Shown here: positions 50,201 to 57,916 of the stretch, one piece after another | Position numbering within the stretch: the stretch's first letter is position 1 | Layout of the letters: every line of letters starts with the position of its first letter | Source of the DNA: Acidiluteibacter ferrifornacis | Lineage (GTDB): Bacteria; Bacteroidota; Bacteroidia; Flavobacteriales_E; Vicingaceae | DNA: 64,000 bases | Direction of reading: 5' to 3' | Assembly (NCBI RefSeq): GCF_009909615.1 | Contig: NZ_WWNE01000008.1 | Span: 62,001-126,000 of the forward strand | Notes under the pieces: model-generated | Database searches by the model: none | Seen by the model: only the letters and a program-made list of their open reading frames with translations | What the model was told of the DNA's origin: nothing | Position numbers and translations under genes: made by a program

Positions 50201-50673
50201 CATTACAAGGTTCATTTATAATTGAAGAATTAACTGATTTAGTTGAAGAGGCAGTTCTTTCAGAGTTTGATAGAATTACCGAGAGAGGTGGTGTTCTTGG
50301 AGCTATGGAAACCATGTATCAGCGAAGTAAAATTCAAGAAGAAAGTTTGTATTATGAAGGTCTGAAGCATTCGGGTGAATTCCCAATTATTGGAGTGAAC
50401 ACGTTCTTAAGCTCTAAAGGGTCTCCTACTGTATTGCCAAGAGAAGTAATTCGGGCAACTAAAGAAGAGAAGGAGTATCAAATTGAAATGGTAGAAGCGC
50501 TGCAAAAGAAAAACGCAGATCGCTCAGAGAAGTTGCTTCGTGAACTACAGGAAAAAGCCATTGCCAACGAGAACTTATTTGAAGAGTTAATGGAAGTAAC
50601 AAAATATTGTTCTTTAGGACAAATCACTAACTCTTTGTTCAATGTAGGTGGACAGTATAGAAGGAATATGTAA
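47293..50673 (+). CDS. icmF: Fused isobutyryl-CoA mutase (B12 domain, G-protein chaperone, mutase)
   Basis: A 1126-residue adenosylcobalamin enzyme interconverting isobutyryl-CoA and n-butyryl-CoA. In order: a B12-binding domain (about 12-150; lower-ligand histidine in [20 protein letters not shown]), a MeaI-like GTPase chaperone (about 195-460; P-loop GTGGAGKSS with Lys209) and the TIM-barrel mutase (about 560-1100; [20 protein letters not shown]). This order is diagnostic of IcmF and differs from methylmalonyl-CoA mutase, whose B12 domain is C-terminal and GTPase separate. Specificity for isobutyryl versus isovaleryl/pivalyl-CoA is not proven. A terminator at 50692 follows. Confidence 0.92.
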   Translation: MIDAKPYTPKNKVRIVTAASLFDGHDAAINVMRRIIQATGVEVIHLGHDRSVQEVVDTAIQEDANAIAMTSYQGGHVEYFKYMRDLLVENGAGHIKLFGGGGGVILPEEIQELHDYGIERIYSPDDGRSLGLQGMINDLVERSDYPTGKDITDEVDFLKAKKSTAIARLISAAENFPEESKEVLDRVHEMAEKVKTPILGITGTGGAGKSSLVDELVRRFLLDFEDKTIAIVSVDPSKRKTGGALLGDRIRMNAIKNDRVYMRSLATRQSNLALSKYVAEAISILKAAEYDLIILETSGIGQSDTEITDHSDVSLYVMTPEFGAATQLEKIDMLDFADLVAINKFDKRGALDALRDVKKQFRRNHLLWEADDKDIPVFGTIASQFNDPGMNQLYRSLMEKVEEVTYAGLKSSLAISDEMSEKIFIIPPSRVRYLSEISENNRSYDKWVEEQANVAEQLYGLHNSIETIKNSSMDDKDRLVKGLQESFETVKLELDPKNWLLLEEWEAKKDKYKQPVFTFKVRDKELKIKTHTTSLSQSEIPKVALPKYRSWGDILKWNLQENVPGEFPYTAGLFPFKREGEDPTRMFAGEGGPERTNRRFHYVSLSMPAKRLSTAFDSVTLYGNDPAYRPDIYGKIGNAGVSICCLDDAKKLYSGFNLSDPMTSVSMTINGPAPMLLGFFMNAAIDQQCEFYIKENGLEKEVEAKIEKIYQEKGVARPKYQGELPEGNDGLGLMLLGVTGDQVLPAGVYEEIKKSTLTKVRGTVQADILKEDQAQNTCIFSTEFALRLMGDVQEYFIRENVRNFYSVSISGYHIAEAGANPITQLAFTIANGFTYVEYYLSRGMDINKFGPNLSFFFSNGIDPEYAVIGRVARRIWSKALKNKYGANARAQMLKYHIQTSGRSLHAQEIDFNDIRTTLQALYAIYDNCNSLHTNAYDEAITTPTEESVRRAMAIQLIINRELGLAKNENPLQGSFIIEELTDLVEEAVLSEFDRITERGGVLGAMETMYQRSKIQEESLYYEGLKHSGEFPIIGVNTFLSSKGSPTVLPREVIRATKEEKEYQIEMVEALQKKNADRSEKLLRELQEKAIANENLFEELMEVTKYCSLGQITNSLFNVGGQYRRNM

Positions 50674-50691
50674 TTTAAAAATCAACAACTT

Positions 50692-50717
50692 AGAGCGCGA
50701 TTTATCGCGTTCTTTTT
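50692..50717 (+). terminator. Intrinsic terminator of icmF
   Basis: A 9-bp stem (50692-50700 with 50705-50713, one G-T), a TTTA loop and a T-run to 50717. Confidence 0.88.
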
Positions 50718-50745
50718 GTTTGTACCCATCTCAAAAAAATTAAAA

Positions 50746-51564
50746 ATGAAAAAGATACTTATTGCAGCAATAGTGAGTATAGGTTTAGCTGCTTGTCAAT
50801 CTAAGTCTACCGAATCAATTGATCAAGAAGGGTCAACAAATATAAAGGAACTAAAAGATACGTCCGCCTTCTACTACTCCATTGAGGAAGCTCATAATGC
50901 CGAAAAATGGTACACTCAAGAGGTTTTTAAAACGAATATTGAGTTGATCTTTGGCGGAAAAGTTAGATTTCGAGGAGTAATGTATACTACACCAGATGGA
51001 GGTAAGACTAGAATGGAGTCTGAAGATGGGACGGTTATGGTCTTTGATGGACAGAATGCCTACATCAGTCCCGATACTTCTTCTTATCAAAGAGCGAGGT
51101 TTGATGTGCTGACATGGCCATATTTTCTGACTGCGGCTTATAAGTTATCCGATCCAGGAACGAATATTGAAAAACAAGGAAACCGACAGCTAGATGGTGT
51201 GGATTTTGAAGCAGCTAGATTGACTTTTGAAGCTAACGTGGGAGATACTCCAGATGACTGGTATATACTTTATAAAGACCCATCAACGAATTATCTTGCA
51301 GCCATGGCCTATATTGTTACGTATGGTAAGGATTTGGAAAAAGCAAATGCAGATCCACACTGTTTGACGTATGAGAATTTTGTAGACTTTAATGGAATTC
51401 CAATTGCAACCACATGGAATTTATGGACGTGGAATGAAGCTGGAGAGATTAGTAAATTGTTAGGAACAGCAACATTGAGCTATTTTGAATCTGTAAAAAT
51501 GGCTCCAGATTTGTTTAGCAAAAGTAAAAATTCTCGTTTAGCACCTATAGCAAGCGTGGAATAA
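50746..51564 (+). CDS. Predicted lipoprotein, DUF6503-like
   Basis: A 272-residue protein from the ATG at 50746. The signal sequence MKKILIAAIVSIGLAAC ends in a lipobox (LAAC). The mature part (WYILYKDPSTNYLAAMAYIV and TYENFVDFNGIPIATTWNLW) resembles the LolA/LppX-like fold seen in DUF6503 proteins of Bacteroidota, but the assignment rests on remembered similarity. The frame reaches back to 50716, within the icmF terminator tail, so the internal ATG is preferred. It lies 43 bases before a DUF2147 gene. Confidence 0.65.
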   Translation: MKKILIAAIVSIGLAACQSKSTESIDQEGSTNIKELKDTSAFYYSIEEAHNAEKWYTQEVFKTNIELIFGGKVRFRGVMYTTPDGGKTRMESEDGTVMVFDGQNAYISPDTSSYQRARFDVLTWPYFLTAAYKLSDPGTNIEKQGNRQLDGVDFEAARLTFEANVGDTPDDWYILYKDPSTNYLAAMAYIVTYGKDLEKANADPHCLTYENFVDFNGIPIATTWNLWTWNEAGEISKLLGTATLSYFESVKMAPDLFSKSKNSRLAPIASVE

Positions 51565-51607
51565 TTCAAAAGAAATAGTATTTTTAGCTAAACTTAAAAG
51601 AAAAAAA

Positions 51608-52045
51608 ATGAAGATTAAATTAATTATGCTCACTTTTTTCGCCTCAATTTTTGCTGTCTCAGCATATGCTCAAGGTGATATTTTTGGTAAATGGAAAACC
51701 ATCGACGATGAGACTGGGAAACCAAAGTCTATTGTAGAAATTTACAAAAAGGATGGTAAAGCCTATGGTAAAATTGTTAAGTTATTCCGTGAGCCGGGAG
51801 AAGATCAGGATCCGATTTGTGATAAGTGTGAAGACTATAGAAAGGATAAAAAAATCATTGGGATGACCATTATTACCGGAATGGAATACGATGAAGATGA
51901 TAAAGAATGGGATGATGGTGAAATACTAGATCCTAAAAAGGGAACTATTTACGACTGTAAATTATGGCTAGAAGATGGAGATTTGCAAGTTAGAGGTTAT
52001 ATCGCCTTCTTTTTTAGAACTCAGACTTGGAAGCGCGTAGAATAA
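51608..52045 (+). CDS. Secreted DUF2147 domain protein
   Basis: A 145-residue exported protein with signal peptide (about 1-21, ending AYAQ). The core GKWKTIDDETGKPKSIVEIY, KLFREPGEDQDPICDKCEDY and RKDKKIIGMTIITGM is DUF2147, a lipocalin-like barrel. It carries two cysteines in the CDKC motif. The family function is unknown. A terminator with its T-run to 52104 follows and overlaps the end of the convergent methyltransferase gene. Confidence 0.88.
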   Translation: MKIKLIMLTFFASIFAVSAYAQGDIFGKWKTIDDETGKPKSIVEIYKKDGKAYGKIVKLFREPGEDQDPICDKCEDYRKDKKIIGMTIITGMEYDEDDKEWDDGEILDPKKGTIYDCKLWLEDGDLQVRGYIAFFFRTQTWKRVE

Positions 52046-52067
52046 TATAATGTTGACTAAATGATAG

Positions 52068-52104
52068 AAAGGGGATGTTGATTAATTCAATATTCCCTTT
52101 TTTT
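52068..52104 (+). terminator. Intrinsic terminator of the DUF2147 gene
   Basis: Stem 52068-52076 with 52092-52100 (one G-T), inner 52078-52081/52087-52090, then a T-run to 52104. Confidence 0.8.
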
Positions 52105-52707
52105 ATATACAGCATTCGCAATGAACTCACCGTAGTAATAATGCTTGGTCAATAAGAGGTATCCATTTTTTTCAAACAGAAATGAATAATCCTCAATCCT
52201 GGAAGAGGTGATTTGGGTAGTAAATTTTAAAAATTGAAACATGGTGAATTCAATTCCCTTTTGCCACCATTTTTTAGAGACGTTAAAGTCAGCGTAAAGC
52301 CAAATTCCATTTACCTTAAGGTGGGAGTGAAGTTGGTTAAATAACATTTCAATTTCTGGCTGTTCAAATAAGTCTAGGAAAAAAAAGGTGCAAACTATGT
52401 CGTATTGCTGATCGGGAATATTTGCTATCCCTCCTCGAATAAAAACAGTATTCGGATTAGTAGACTTCTTTTTAGACAACTCCACCATTCTCGAAGAGGC
52501 TTCAATATACGTGATGTTGATTTGTGGCTTAAGGGTCTCAATTTTTTGTAGAGTTGTGCCTGTTCCTCCTCCGATGAAAAGTAAATGGCCTTCATCGGGT
52601 AGCGAATGGATTAGATCTTCCTGTGCTTTTACCGATTGTTTTAAAAAGACAATGTTATTAATGGAATCGTAAAGGTGCGCTATTGAATTATAGTTATTTT
52701 TAAACAT
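52087..52707 (-). CDS. Class I SAM-dependent methyltransferase
   Basis: A 206-residue Rossmann-fold methyltransferase. Motif I is LLFIGGGTGTTLQ (about 41-53) and the acidic residue after strand 2 is in ITYIEASSRMVELS. The post-I region IVCTFFFLDLFEQPEIEMLF follows the UbiE/MenG pattern. No catalytic specificity motif is visible, so the substrate is unknown. The start codon lies directly after the U-tract of the terminator of the upstream coiled-coil gene, as seen also at xerC. Confidence 0.75.
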   Translation of the reverse strand: MFKNNYNSIAHLYDSINNIVFLKQSVKAQEDLIHSLPDEGHLLFIGGGTGTTLQKIETLKPQINITYIEASSRMVELSKKKSTNPNTVFIRGGIANIPDQQYDIVCTFFFLDLFEQPEIEMLFNQLHSHLKVNGIWLYADFNVSKKWWQKGIEFTMFQFLKFTTQITSSRIEDYSFLFEKNGYLLLTKHYYYGEFIANAVYKKREY

Positions 52708-52735
52708 AAAAAAAGCTCCTAAGTTATCAGGAGCT
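52708..52735 (-). terminator. Intrinsic terminator abutting the methyltransferase start
   Basis: A 7-bp perfect stem (52714-52720 with 52729-52735), an 8-base loop and seven A on the plus strand (52708-52714). The next minus-strand bases are the ATG of the methyltransferase. Confidence 0.8.
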
Positions 52736-52756
52736 AAAGTAAAGGATTATTGTTCG

Positions 52757-53446
52757 CTATTGTTTAATGCCTTGTTTTTTTGATTTTAATTGATCAACGT
52801 TAGAGTCCGAAGTCCTAATTTTCATTTCAAGTTCTTTTAATTTCTTATTATTCTCTTCGATTTGCTCAGCTTTCTCTTTGTTCTCTTTGGTCATTTTTTC
52901 GATATCTTTTTTATTCTCTTCGATATCATCTATTAGATCTTTATTCTTGTCAGTAAGCTTTGATTGGTCTTTTTTTAGATCTCCACTCAGTCCTACAGCA
53001 TCGTCTAACTTTTCTTCATAATATTCTCCTAAATACTGATTGAGAAAATCTTGAAAAAGCGTCCTCATGTTTGAGAAAGCAGTGCCATCTGAAGACGGAG
53101 TAATGTATAAATCGTAACCTTTTCGGGCAAATAGAGTCATTTGAGTGCCACCATCCTTATTCTCTTTGAACGCACTATATAAGTCAATTTGGACATCGGT
53201 AATAGCAATTACCTTGCTTTGCTTTACGGCATAAAAATTACCGTTACGTTTTAGTTTTACATCGTGCTGTTTTTTTAAATATTTCTTAAATGCTTTTCTG
53301 GCTTCTTTAGGCTCCGGTGCTATTTCTACCTCCAAAGAAGTTTGACTTTTTTCTTCATGATAAGCAGTTGACTGTATTATTGAATAGGTCTGAGCAGTTA
53401 AACTAAGTGAAGCAATTGAAAATATTAGAAGTATTGTGTTTTTCAT
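52757..53446 (-). CDS. Secreted coiled-coil protein, no recognised family
   Basis: A 229-residue exported protein from the ATG at 53446 (signal peptide MKNTILLIFSIASLSLTAQ). The middle (about 25-145) has a conserved-looking beta/alpha segment (KAFKKYLKKQHDVKLKRNG, and MTLFARKGYDLYITPSSDG). The C-terminal third (about 155-225) is a lysine/glutamate-rich coiled coil (DIEENKKDIEKMTKENKEKA). The frame extends to 53536, but that would hide the signal peptide. Function unknown; a periplasmic spacer or scaffolding role is inference. Confidence 0.7.
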   Translation of the reverse strand: MKNTILLIFSIASLSLTAQTYSIIQSTAYHEEKSQTSLEVEIAPEPKEARKAFKKYLKKQHDVKLKRNGNFYAVKQSKVIAITDVQIDLYSAFKENKDGGTQMTLFARKGYDLYITPSSDGTAFSNMRTLFQDFLNQYLGEYYEEKLDDAVGLSGDLKKDQSKLTDKNKDLIDDIEENKKDIEKMTKENKEKAEQIEENNKKLKELEMKIRTSDSNVDQLKSKKQGIKQ

Positions 53447-53531
53447 GTTAAATTTTAGTGTTAGTGGATTGAATATTCCTTTAAATGTAAGCAATTGACA
53501 TGCCCTAGTACACAAAAAACAACAATTTTTA

Positions 53532-53539
53532 TACATTTG
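53532..53539 (+). promoter_or_regulatory. Predicted -7 box of the GT2 glycosyltransferase gene
   Basis: TACATTTG, an exact TAnnTTTG match, 17 bases before the ATG. No clear -33 element. Confidence 0.5.
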
Positions 53540-53556
53540 TGTTTCAAATTAGATAA

Positions 53557-54297
53557 ATGTTAAACAATAAGAAGGTGGTAGTCGTAATGCCTGCCTACAA
53601 TGCCTCAAAAACTCTAGACCGGACTTATTCAGAAATTCCATTCCCACTCGTTGATGAAGTTATTCTTGTTGATGATAATAGTTCTGATGATACATACATA
53701 AAGGCTAGAGAGCTAGGTATAAAACATGTCATCAAACATGAAAAGAATCGGGGCTATGGGGGTAATCAAAAAACGTGTTATGCAGCCGCATTGAAGCTGA
53801 ATGCAGATATCGTAATTATGGTTCATCCAGACTACCAGTATACGCCAAAATTAATCCCCGCTATGGCCGAAATGTTGACTAGTGGATTATATGAAGTGGT
53901 TTTGGGTTCTCGAATACTGGGTACGGGAGCACTCAAAGGAGGTATGCCTTTCTACAAATATTTTGCAAATCGAGTGTTAACATTTACTCAGAATCTTCTT
54001 GTAGGAGCAAAGCTATCAGAGTATCATACAGGATATCGTGCTTTTACTAAAGAGGCAATTCAGTCAATAGATATCTCTAAAAATTCAGATAATTTTATTT
54101 TTGACAATCAAATGCTTTCTCAGTTATTGATGAAAGGTTACGAAATAGCAGAAATAACTTGTCCAACGAAGTATTTCGATGAGGGTTCCTCTATCAATTT
54201 CAAAAATAGTACTATTTATGGGTTAGGAGTATTGAAAGTAAGTATTCAACATCGTTTAAAACGAATGGGGATCTACACCGCAAAAATCTATCAATAA
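53557..54297 (+). CDS. Glycosyltransferase family 2 (DPM1-like)
   Basis: A 246-residue GT-A enzyme. It has VVVMPAYNASKTLDRTYSEI at the N-terminus, the UDP-binding DDNSSDDT, the metal-binding D-x-D-like HPDYQY, and LGSRILGTGALKGGMP followed by GYRAFTKEAI, a pattern of polyprenol-phosphate mannose/glucose synthases. There are no transmembrane segments, so it is a soluble or peripheral DPM1-type enzyme. The acceptor is unknown. No adjacent polysaccharide genes. Confidence 0.85.
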   Translation: MLNNKKVVVVMPAYNASKTLDRTYSEIPFPLVDEVILVDDNSSDDTYIKARELGIKHVIKHEKNRGYGGNQKTCYAAALKLNADIVIMVHPDYQYTPKLIPAMAEMLTSGLYEVVLGSRILGTGALKGGMPFYKYFANRVLTFTQNLLVGAKLSEYHTGYRAFTKEAIQSIDISKNSDNFIFDNQMLSQLLMKGYEIAEITCPTKYFDEGSSINFKNSTIYGLGVLKVSIQHRLKRMGIYTAKIYQ

Positions 54298-54313
54298 CGC
54301 AGTAACTCTAGTT

Positions 54314-54345
54314 CTTGTTATCCCCATTTTGAAATCTTAATTTCG
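54314..54345 (+). promoter_or_regulatory. Predicted promoter of the P5C dehydrogenase gene
   Basis: CTTG (54314-54317) and TAATTTCG (54338-54345, one mismatch to TAnnTTTG) are separated by 20 bases, the standard spacing. Confidence 0.5.
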
Positions 54346-54381
54346 CATTTCCATTTATGATAAGAATTAAAAATTTAAGAT

Positions 54382-56004
54382 ATGTCAAACGCTATTTTTA
54401 AAACGCCAATTGCTACCAACGAGCCTATATTAAATTACGCTCCAGGATCTGCAGAGCGAAAAGAATTACAAGATACCGTAGCCAAAATGAAAGCTACTCC
54501 TGTCGATGTTCCAATGTATATTGGAGGTAAAGAGGTGAGGACAGGAAATACTGTAAGTATGCATCCGCCATATGATCATCAGCATAATTTGGGACATTTT
54601 CACAAAGGAGATGGTTCTCATGTGAAAATGGCTATTGATGCTGCCTTAGCAGCAAAAGAGTCATGGGCGAATACTTCATGGGAGCATAGAGCTTCTGTGT
54701 TTTTAAAGGCAGCGGAATTGATTGCAGGTCCATACAGAGCAAAGTTGAATGGAGCTACCATGTTAGCACAGTCTAAGAATGCCTTTCAAGCTGAAATTGA
54801 TTCGGCATGCGAGATTATAGACTTCTTTAGATACAATGTGCAGTTTATGCGTCAAATTTATACAGAGCAACCAGAATCAGGTCCTGGTGTTTGGAATAAA
54901 TTGGAATATCGTCCTTTAGAAGGATTTGTATTTGCATTGACTCCATTTAATTTTACTGCTATTGCAGGTAATTTGCCAGCAGCTCCAGCTATGATGGGTA
55001 ATACAGTAGTTTGGAAAGCCGCAGATACTCAGATATATTCAGCGAGAGTTATCATGGAAATTTTGATTGAGGCAGGTTTGCCAGATGGTGTTATCAATTT
55101 AGTTTATGTTGGTGGGCAAGAGGCAGGTGATGTAATTTTTAGCCACAGAGATTTTGCAGGTATTCATTTCACAGGATCTACCGCTGTTTTTGAAAATATT
55201 TGGAAAACAATTGGAAATAACATCTCTACATACAAGAGTTATCCGAGAATTGTTGGAGAGACCGGTGGAAAGGATTTTATCATAGCTCACGAGTCTGCTG
55301 ATCCTATTCAAATAGCAACTGCTATTTCTAGAGGAGCTTTCGAATTTCAAGGGCAAAAATGTTCAGCGGCTTCAAGAGCTTATATTCCAAAAAGTCTATG
55401 GCCAGCAGTTAAAGAACGTTTAGAAATAGATGTAAAGTCATTTAAAATGGGTTCGCCTGAAGATTTTACGAATTTTGTAAATGCTGTAATCAGTGAAAAG
55501 GCCTTTGATAGTATTGCCAACTATATTGATGGAGCTAAGAATTCTTCAGATGCTGAAATTATCCTTGGAGGAGGATACGATAAATCTAAAGGTTACTTTA
55601 TCGAACCAACAGTCATTGTAGCAAAGGATCCTAAATTTACCACCATGTGCGAAGAAATCTTCGGTCCAGTAATCACGATTTTTGTATACGAAGAAAATGA
55701 TTTTGAGGCAACATTGGATTTGGTGGACGACAATGCTTACGCCTTAACAGGCGCAATTTTTGCGAAAGACAGAATCGTAATTGAACATATGTGTAAGCGA
55801 TTAGTGAATGCAGCAGGGAACTTCTATATCAATGATAAACCAACTGGGGCTGTAGTCGGTCAGCAGCCATTCGGTGGAGCTAGAAAATCTGGAACTAACG
55901 ATAAGGCTGGGGCAATGCAAAATTTAATGCGTTGGGTTTCTGCTCGTACAATGAAAGAAACTTTCGTAACACCAACAGATTATAGATACCCGTTTTTGGG
56001 GTAA
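54382..56004 (+). CDS. pruA: L-glutamate gamma-semialdehyde (1-pyrroline-5-carboxylate) dehydrogenase
   Basis: A 540-residue aldehyde dehydrogenase that oxidises glutamate semialdehyde to glutamate, the second step of proline catabolism. The catalytic Cys327 lies in FQGQKCSAASRAYIP, the general base Glu293 in GETGGKDF, and NAD contacts in TPFNFTAIAGNLP. The length and GFVFALTPFNFTA match the eukaryote-like P5CDH1/RocA group common in Bacteroidota. Proline dehydrogenase is not in this window. A strong terminator lies at 56026. Confidence 0.93.
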   Translation: MSNAIFKTPIATNEPILNYAPGSAERKELQDTVAKMKATPVDVPMYIGGKEVRTGNTVSMHPPYDHQHNLGHFHKGDGSHVKMAIDAALAAKESWANTSWEHRASVFLKAAELIAGPYRAKLNGATMLAQSKNAFQAEIDSACEIIDFFRYNVQFMRQIYTEQPESGPGVWNKLEYRPLEGFVFALTPFNFTAIAGNLPAAPAMMGNTVVWKAADTQIYSARVIMEILIEAGLPDGVINLVYVGGQEAGDVIFSHRDFAGIHFTGSTAVFENIWKTIGNNISTYKSYPRIVGETGGKDFIIAHESADPIQIATAISRGAFEFQGQKCSAASRAYIPKSLWPAVKERLEIDVKSFKMGSPEDFTNFVNAVISEKAFDSIANYIDGAKNSSDAEIILGGGYDKSKGYFIEPTVIVAKDPKFTTMCEEIFGPVITIFVYEENDFEATLDLVDDNAYALTGAIFAKDRIVIEHMCKRLVNAAGNFYINDKPTGAVVGQQPFGGARKSGTNDKAGAMQNLMRWVSARTMKETFVTPTDYRYPFLG

Positions 56005-56025
56005 ATCAAATTAAGTCCACTAACA

Positions 56026-56055
56026 AACGCCTGTTAAGATTTTAACAGGCGTTTT
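56026..56055 (+). terminator. Intrinsic terminator of pruA
   Basis: A perfect 12-bp stem (56026-56037 with 56042-56053), a GATT loop and a short T-run to 56055. Confidence 0.9.
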
Positions 56056-56089
56056 GTATTTACATTGGTTTTGTATGTCTAATTTTGGA

Positions 56090-56395
56090 ATGATGAATAG
56101 ATTGTGGAATAAAATACCGCCTTTTTTTAGGAATAAATACGTTTTTACATTTATTGTATTCATTGTTTGGTTATTCTTTTTTGACCAAAACAATTGGATT
56201 GCTCAGATGCAGTATCAATTTGAGTTAAATAAATTGGACAATGAGCGGGAGTTTTACGAAGAGGAAATAAAAATTGTCACACAAGATTTAAAAGAGTTAC
56301 AGACCAATCCGAAATCATTGGAGAAGTTTGCAAGGGAAAAATACCTCATGAAAAAAGATAATGAAGAGGTATTCGTATTAATTGATGAAGACTAA
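56090..56395 (+). CDS. DivIC/FtsB-like septum formation initiator protein
   Basis: A 101-residue bitopic membrane protein. It has a short basic N-terminus, a transmembrane segment (YVFTFIVFIVWLFFF), then a leucine/glutamate coiled coil (QYQFELNKLDNEREFYEEEI) and the family segment LEKFAREKYLMKKDNEEVFVL. It is expected to link FtsL and FtsQ in the divisome. Three ATG codons are possible (56075, 56090, 56093); 56090 is chosen because it gives a normal short cytoplasmic start, but this is uncertain. The pruA terminator ends 34 bases before it. Confidence 0.82.
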   Translation: MMNRLWNKIPPFFRNKYVFTFIVFIVWLFFFDQNNWIAQMQYQFELNKLDNEREFYEEEIKIVTQDLKELQTNPKSLEKFAREKYLMKKDNEEVFVLIDED

Positions 56396-56406
56396 GAACG
56401 TAGAAC

Positions 56407-56439
56407 AAAAAAGGCTCATTTTAATCAAATGAGCCTTTT
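56407..56439. terminator. Bidirectional intrinsic terminator
   Basis: A perfect 13-bp stem (56409-56421 with 56427-56439), an A-run to the left and T-run to the right. It serves both the DivIC-like gene and the convergent fumarylacetoacetase gene. Confidence 0.88.
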
Positions 56440-56448
56440 AATTTTGGT

Positions 56449-57717
56449 TTATTTTGCGGGTAATACTTTGGTGGAAACCTCACCAAATCCAACTCTTATT
56501 CCATTTTTTTCTGCATATCCTCGCATTATAACGGTGTCTCCATCGTTAATGAATGTGCGCTCAGAGCCATCATCTAACTTTAAAGGCTTTGTTGCATTCC
56601 AAGCAAGCTCTAACATGGAGCCATAAGAATCCGGGGTGTGTCCTGAAATTGTACCACTACCGTACATGTCACCGGCTTTTATATTACATCCATTAATAGT
56701 ATGATGAGCTAATTGTTGCTCCATATTCCAATACATGTATTTGTAATTTGATTTAGAAACAACCGATTCTACACTTCCTTCAGGTTGGATTAAAACCTCT
56801 AAGTTAATGTCAATGTTTTTGTTTCCATTAAATTTAAGGTAAGGAAATACTTCAGGCTCTTGTTTAGGTCCTTCAACTCTGTACGGTTCCAAAGCATCCA
56901 TAGTAACTACCCATGATGAAATAGAGGAGGCGAAGTTCTTGGCAAGGAACGGTCCTAGAGGAACATATTCCCACTTTTGGATATCTCTAGCACTCCAATC
57001 ATTGAATAAAACCATTCCAAAAATAAAATTATCTGCTTCATCAGGTGTAATGTGATCACCTAATTCTTTTCCTGGATATGTAATAAATGCTGTTTCTAAT
57101 TCAAAGTCCAATCGTTTGCATGGACCAAATGTAGGAGCCCCATCATTCGGTTTTTGCTGGCCTTTTGGGCGATGAATGGCGACTCCGGAATTGATAATGG
57201 AAGAAGATCGTCCATGATAACCTACTGGAATATATTTCCAGTTCGGTAATAGGGCGTTGTTTGGATCTCTAAACATTGTTCCTACGTTTGTTGCGTGTTC
57301 AATGCTTGAATAAAAGTCAGTATAATCACCAATTTTTGCAGGTAAATGGGTCTGAACTCTATCTATGGGTGTAATCACTTCCAGTAATGCATTCTCTTTT
57401 TTTCTTAGTTCATCATTTCCTTTTGTGAAGATTTCAGATATTCGATCACGAATGATTCGAGTGTAGGCTTTACCCTTTTCAATAAAAGAGTTGAGCGAAT
57501 CTTGATTGAAAATATTATCCGTTTCTATTCCATCAAAGTAACCCAATTCAGCTAAGCATTGTAAGTCGATTACACTATTACCAATACGTGTAGCGACTCT
57601 TTTCGTTTTTTTGTCCGTACTGATAATTCCAAAAGGAATGTTTTGAATAGGGAAGTCCGATCCCTCGTTTATTTCAATCCAACTCGTTAATTCTGGGTTA
57701 TTGGCTTTTATATTCAT
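56449..57717 (-). CDS. fahA: Fumarylacetoacetase
   Basis: A 422-residue hydrolase splitting fumarylacetoacetate to fumarate and acetoacetate, the last step of tyrosine degradation. The active-site segment DFYSSIEHATNVGTMFRD matches the human enzyme region with Asp126 and His133. Metal ligands lie in LDFELETAF and FNDWSARDIQKWEYVPLGPF. The full two-domain length indicates true fumarylacetoacetase rather than a short FAH-fold protein. Homogentisate dioxygenase and HPPD are not in the window. A predicted promoter lies at 57741. Confidence 0.95.
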   Translation of the reverse strand: MNIKANNPELTSWIEINEGSDFPIQNIPFGIISTDKKTKRVATRIGNSVIDLQCLAELGYFDGIETDNIFNQDSLNSFIEKGKAYTRIIRDRISEIFTKGNDELRKKENALLEVITPIDRVQTHLPAKIGDYTDFYSSIEHATNVGTMFRDPNNALLPNWKYIPVGYHGRSSSIINSGVAIHRPKGQQKPNDGAPTFGPCKRLDFELETAFITYPGKELGDHITPDEADNFIFGMVLFNDWSARDIQKWEYVPLGPFLAKNFASSISSWVVTMDALEPYRVEGPKQEPEVFPYLKFNGNKNIDINLEVLIQPEGSVESVVSKSNYKYMYWNMEQQLAHHTINGCNIKAGDMYGSGTISGHTPDSYGSMLELAWNATKPLKLDDGSERTFINDGDTVIMRGYAEKNGIRVGFGEVSTKVLPAK

Positions 57718-57740
57718 GTGAAATTATATTAAGTTTTTTA

Positions 57741-57748
57741 CAAAAGTA
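57741..57748 (-). promoter_or_regulatory. Predicted -7 box of fahA
   Basis: On the minus strand TACTTTTG, an exact TAnnTTTG match, 24 bases from the ATG at 57717. Upstream -33 is TTTT. Confidence 0.5.
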
Positions 57749-57916
57749 GTATTTTGAAAGTGTTTAAAAAATGATGCAACCTCAAATGAGCTTTTTGCGT
57801 CTTGTTTTTGCAACTACTGAAAAGGGCTGCTTTGTAGTGTTGAAAAAGATTTAAGTTGTATTATTATGATACTATAATTAAATTAGCCCAACTTTAAATA
57901 ACTAATCGATTTTAAG

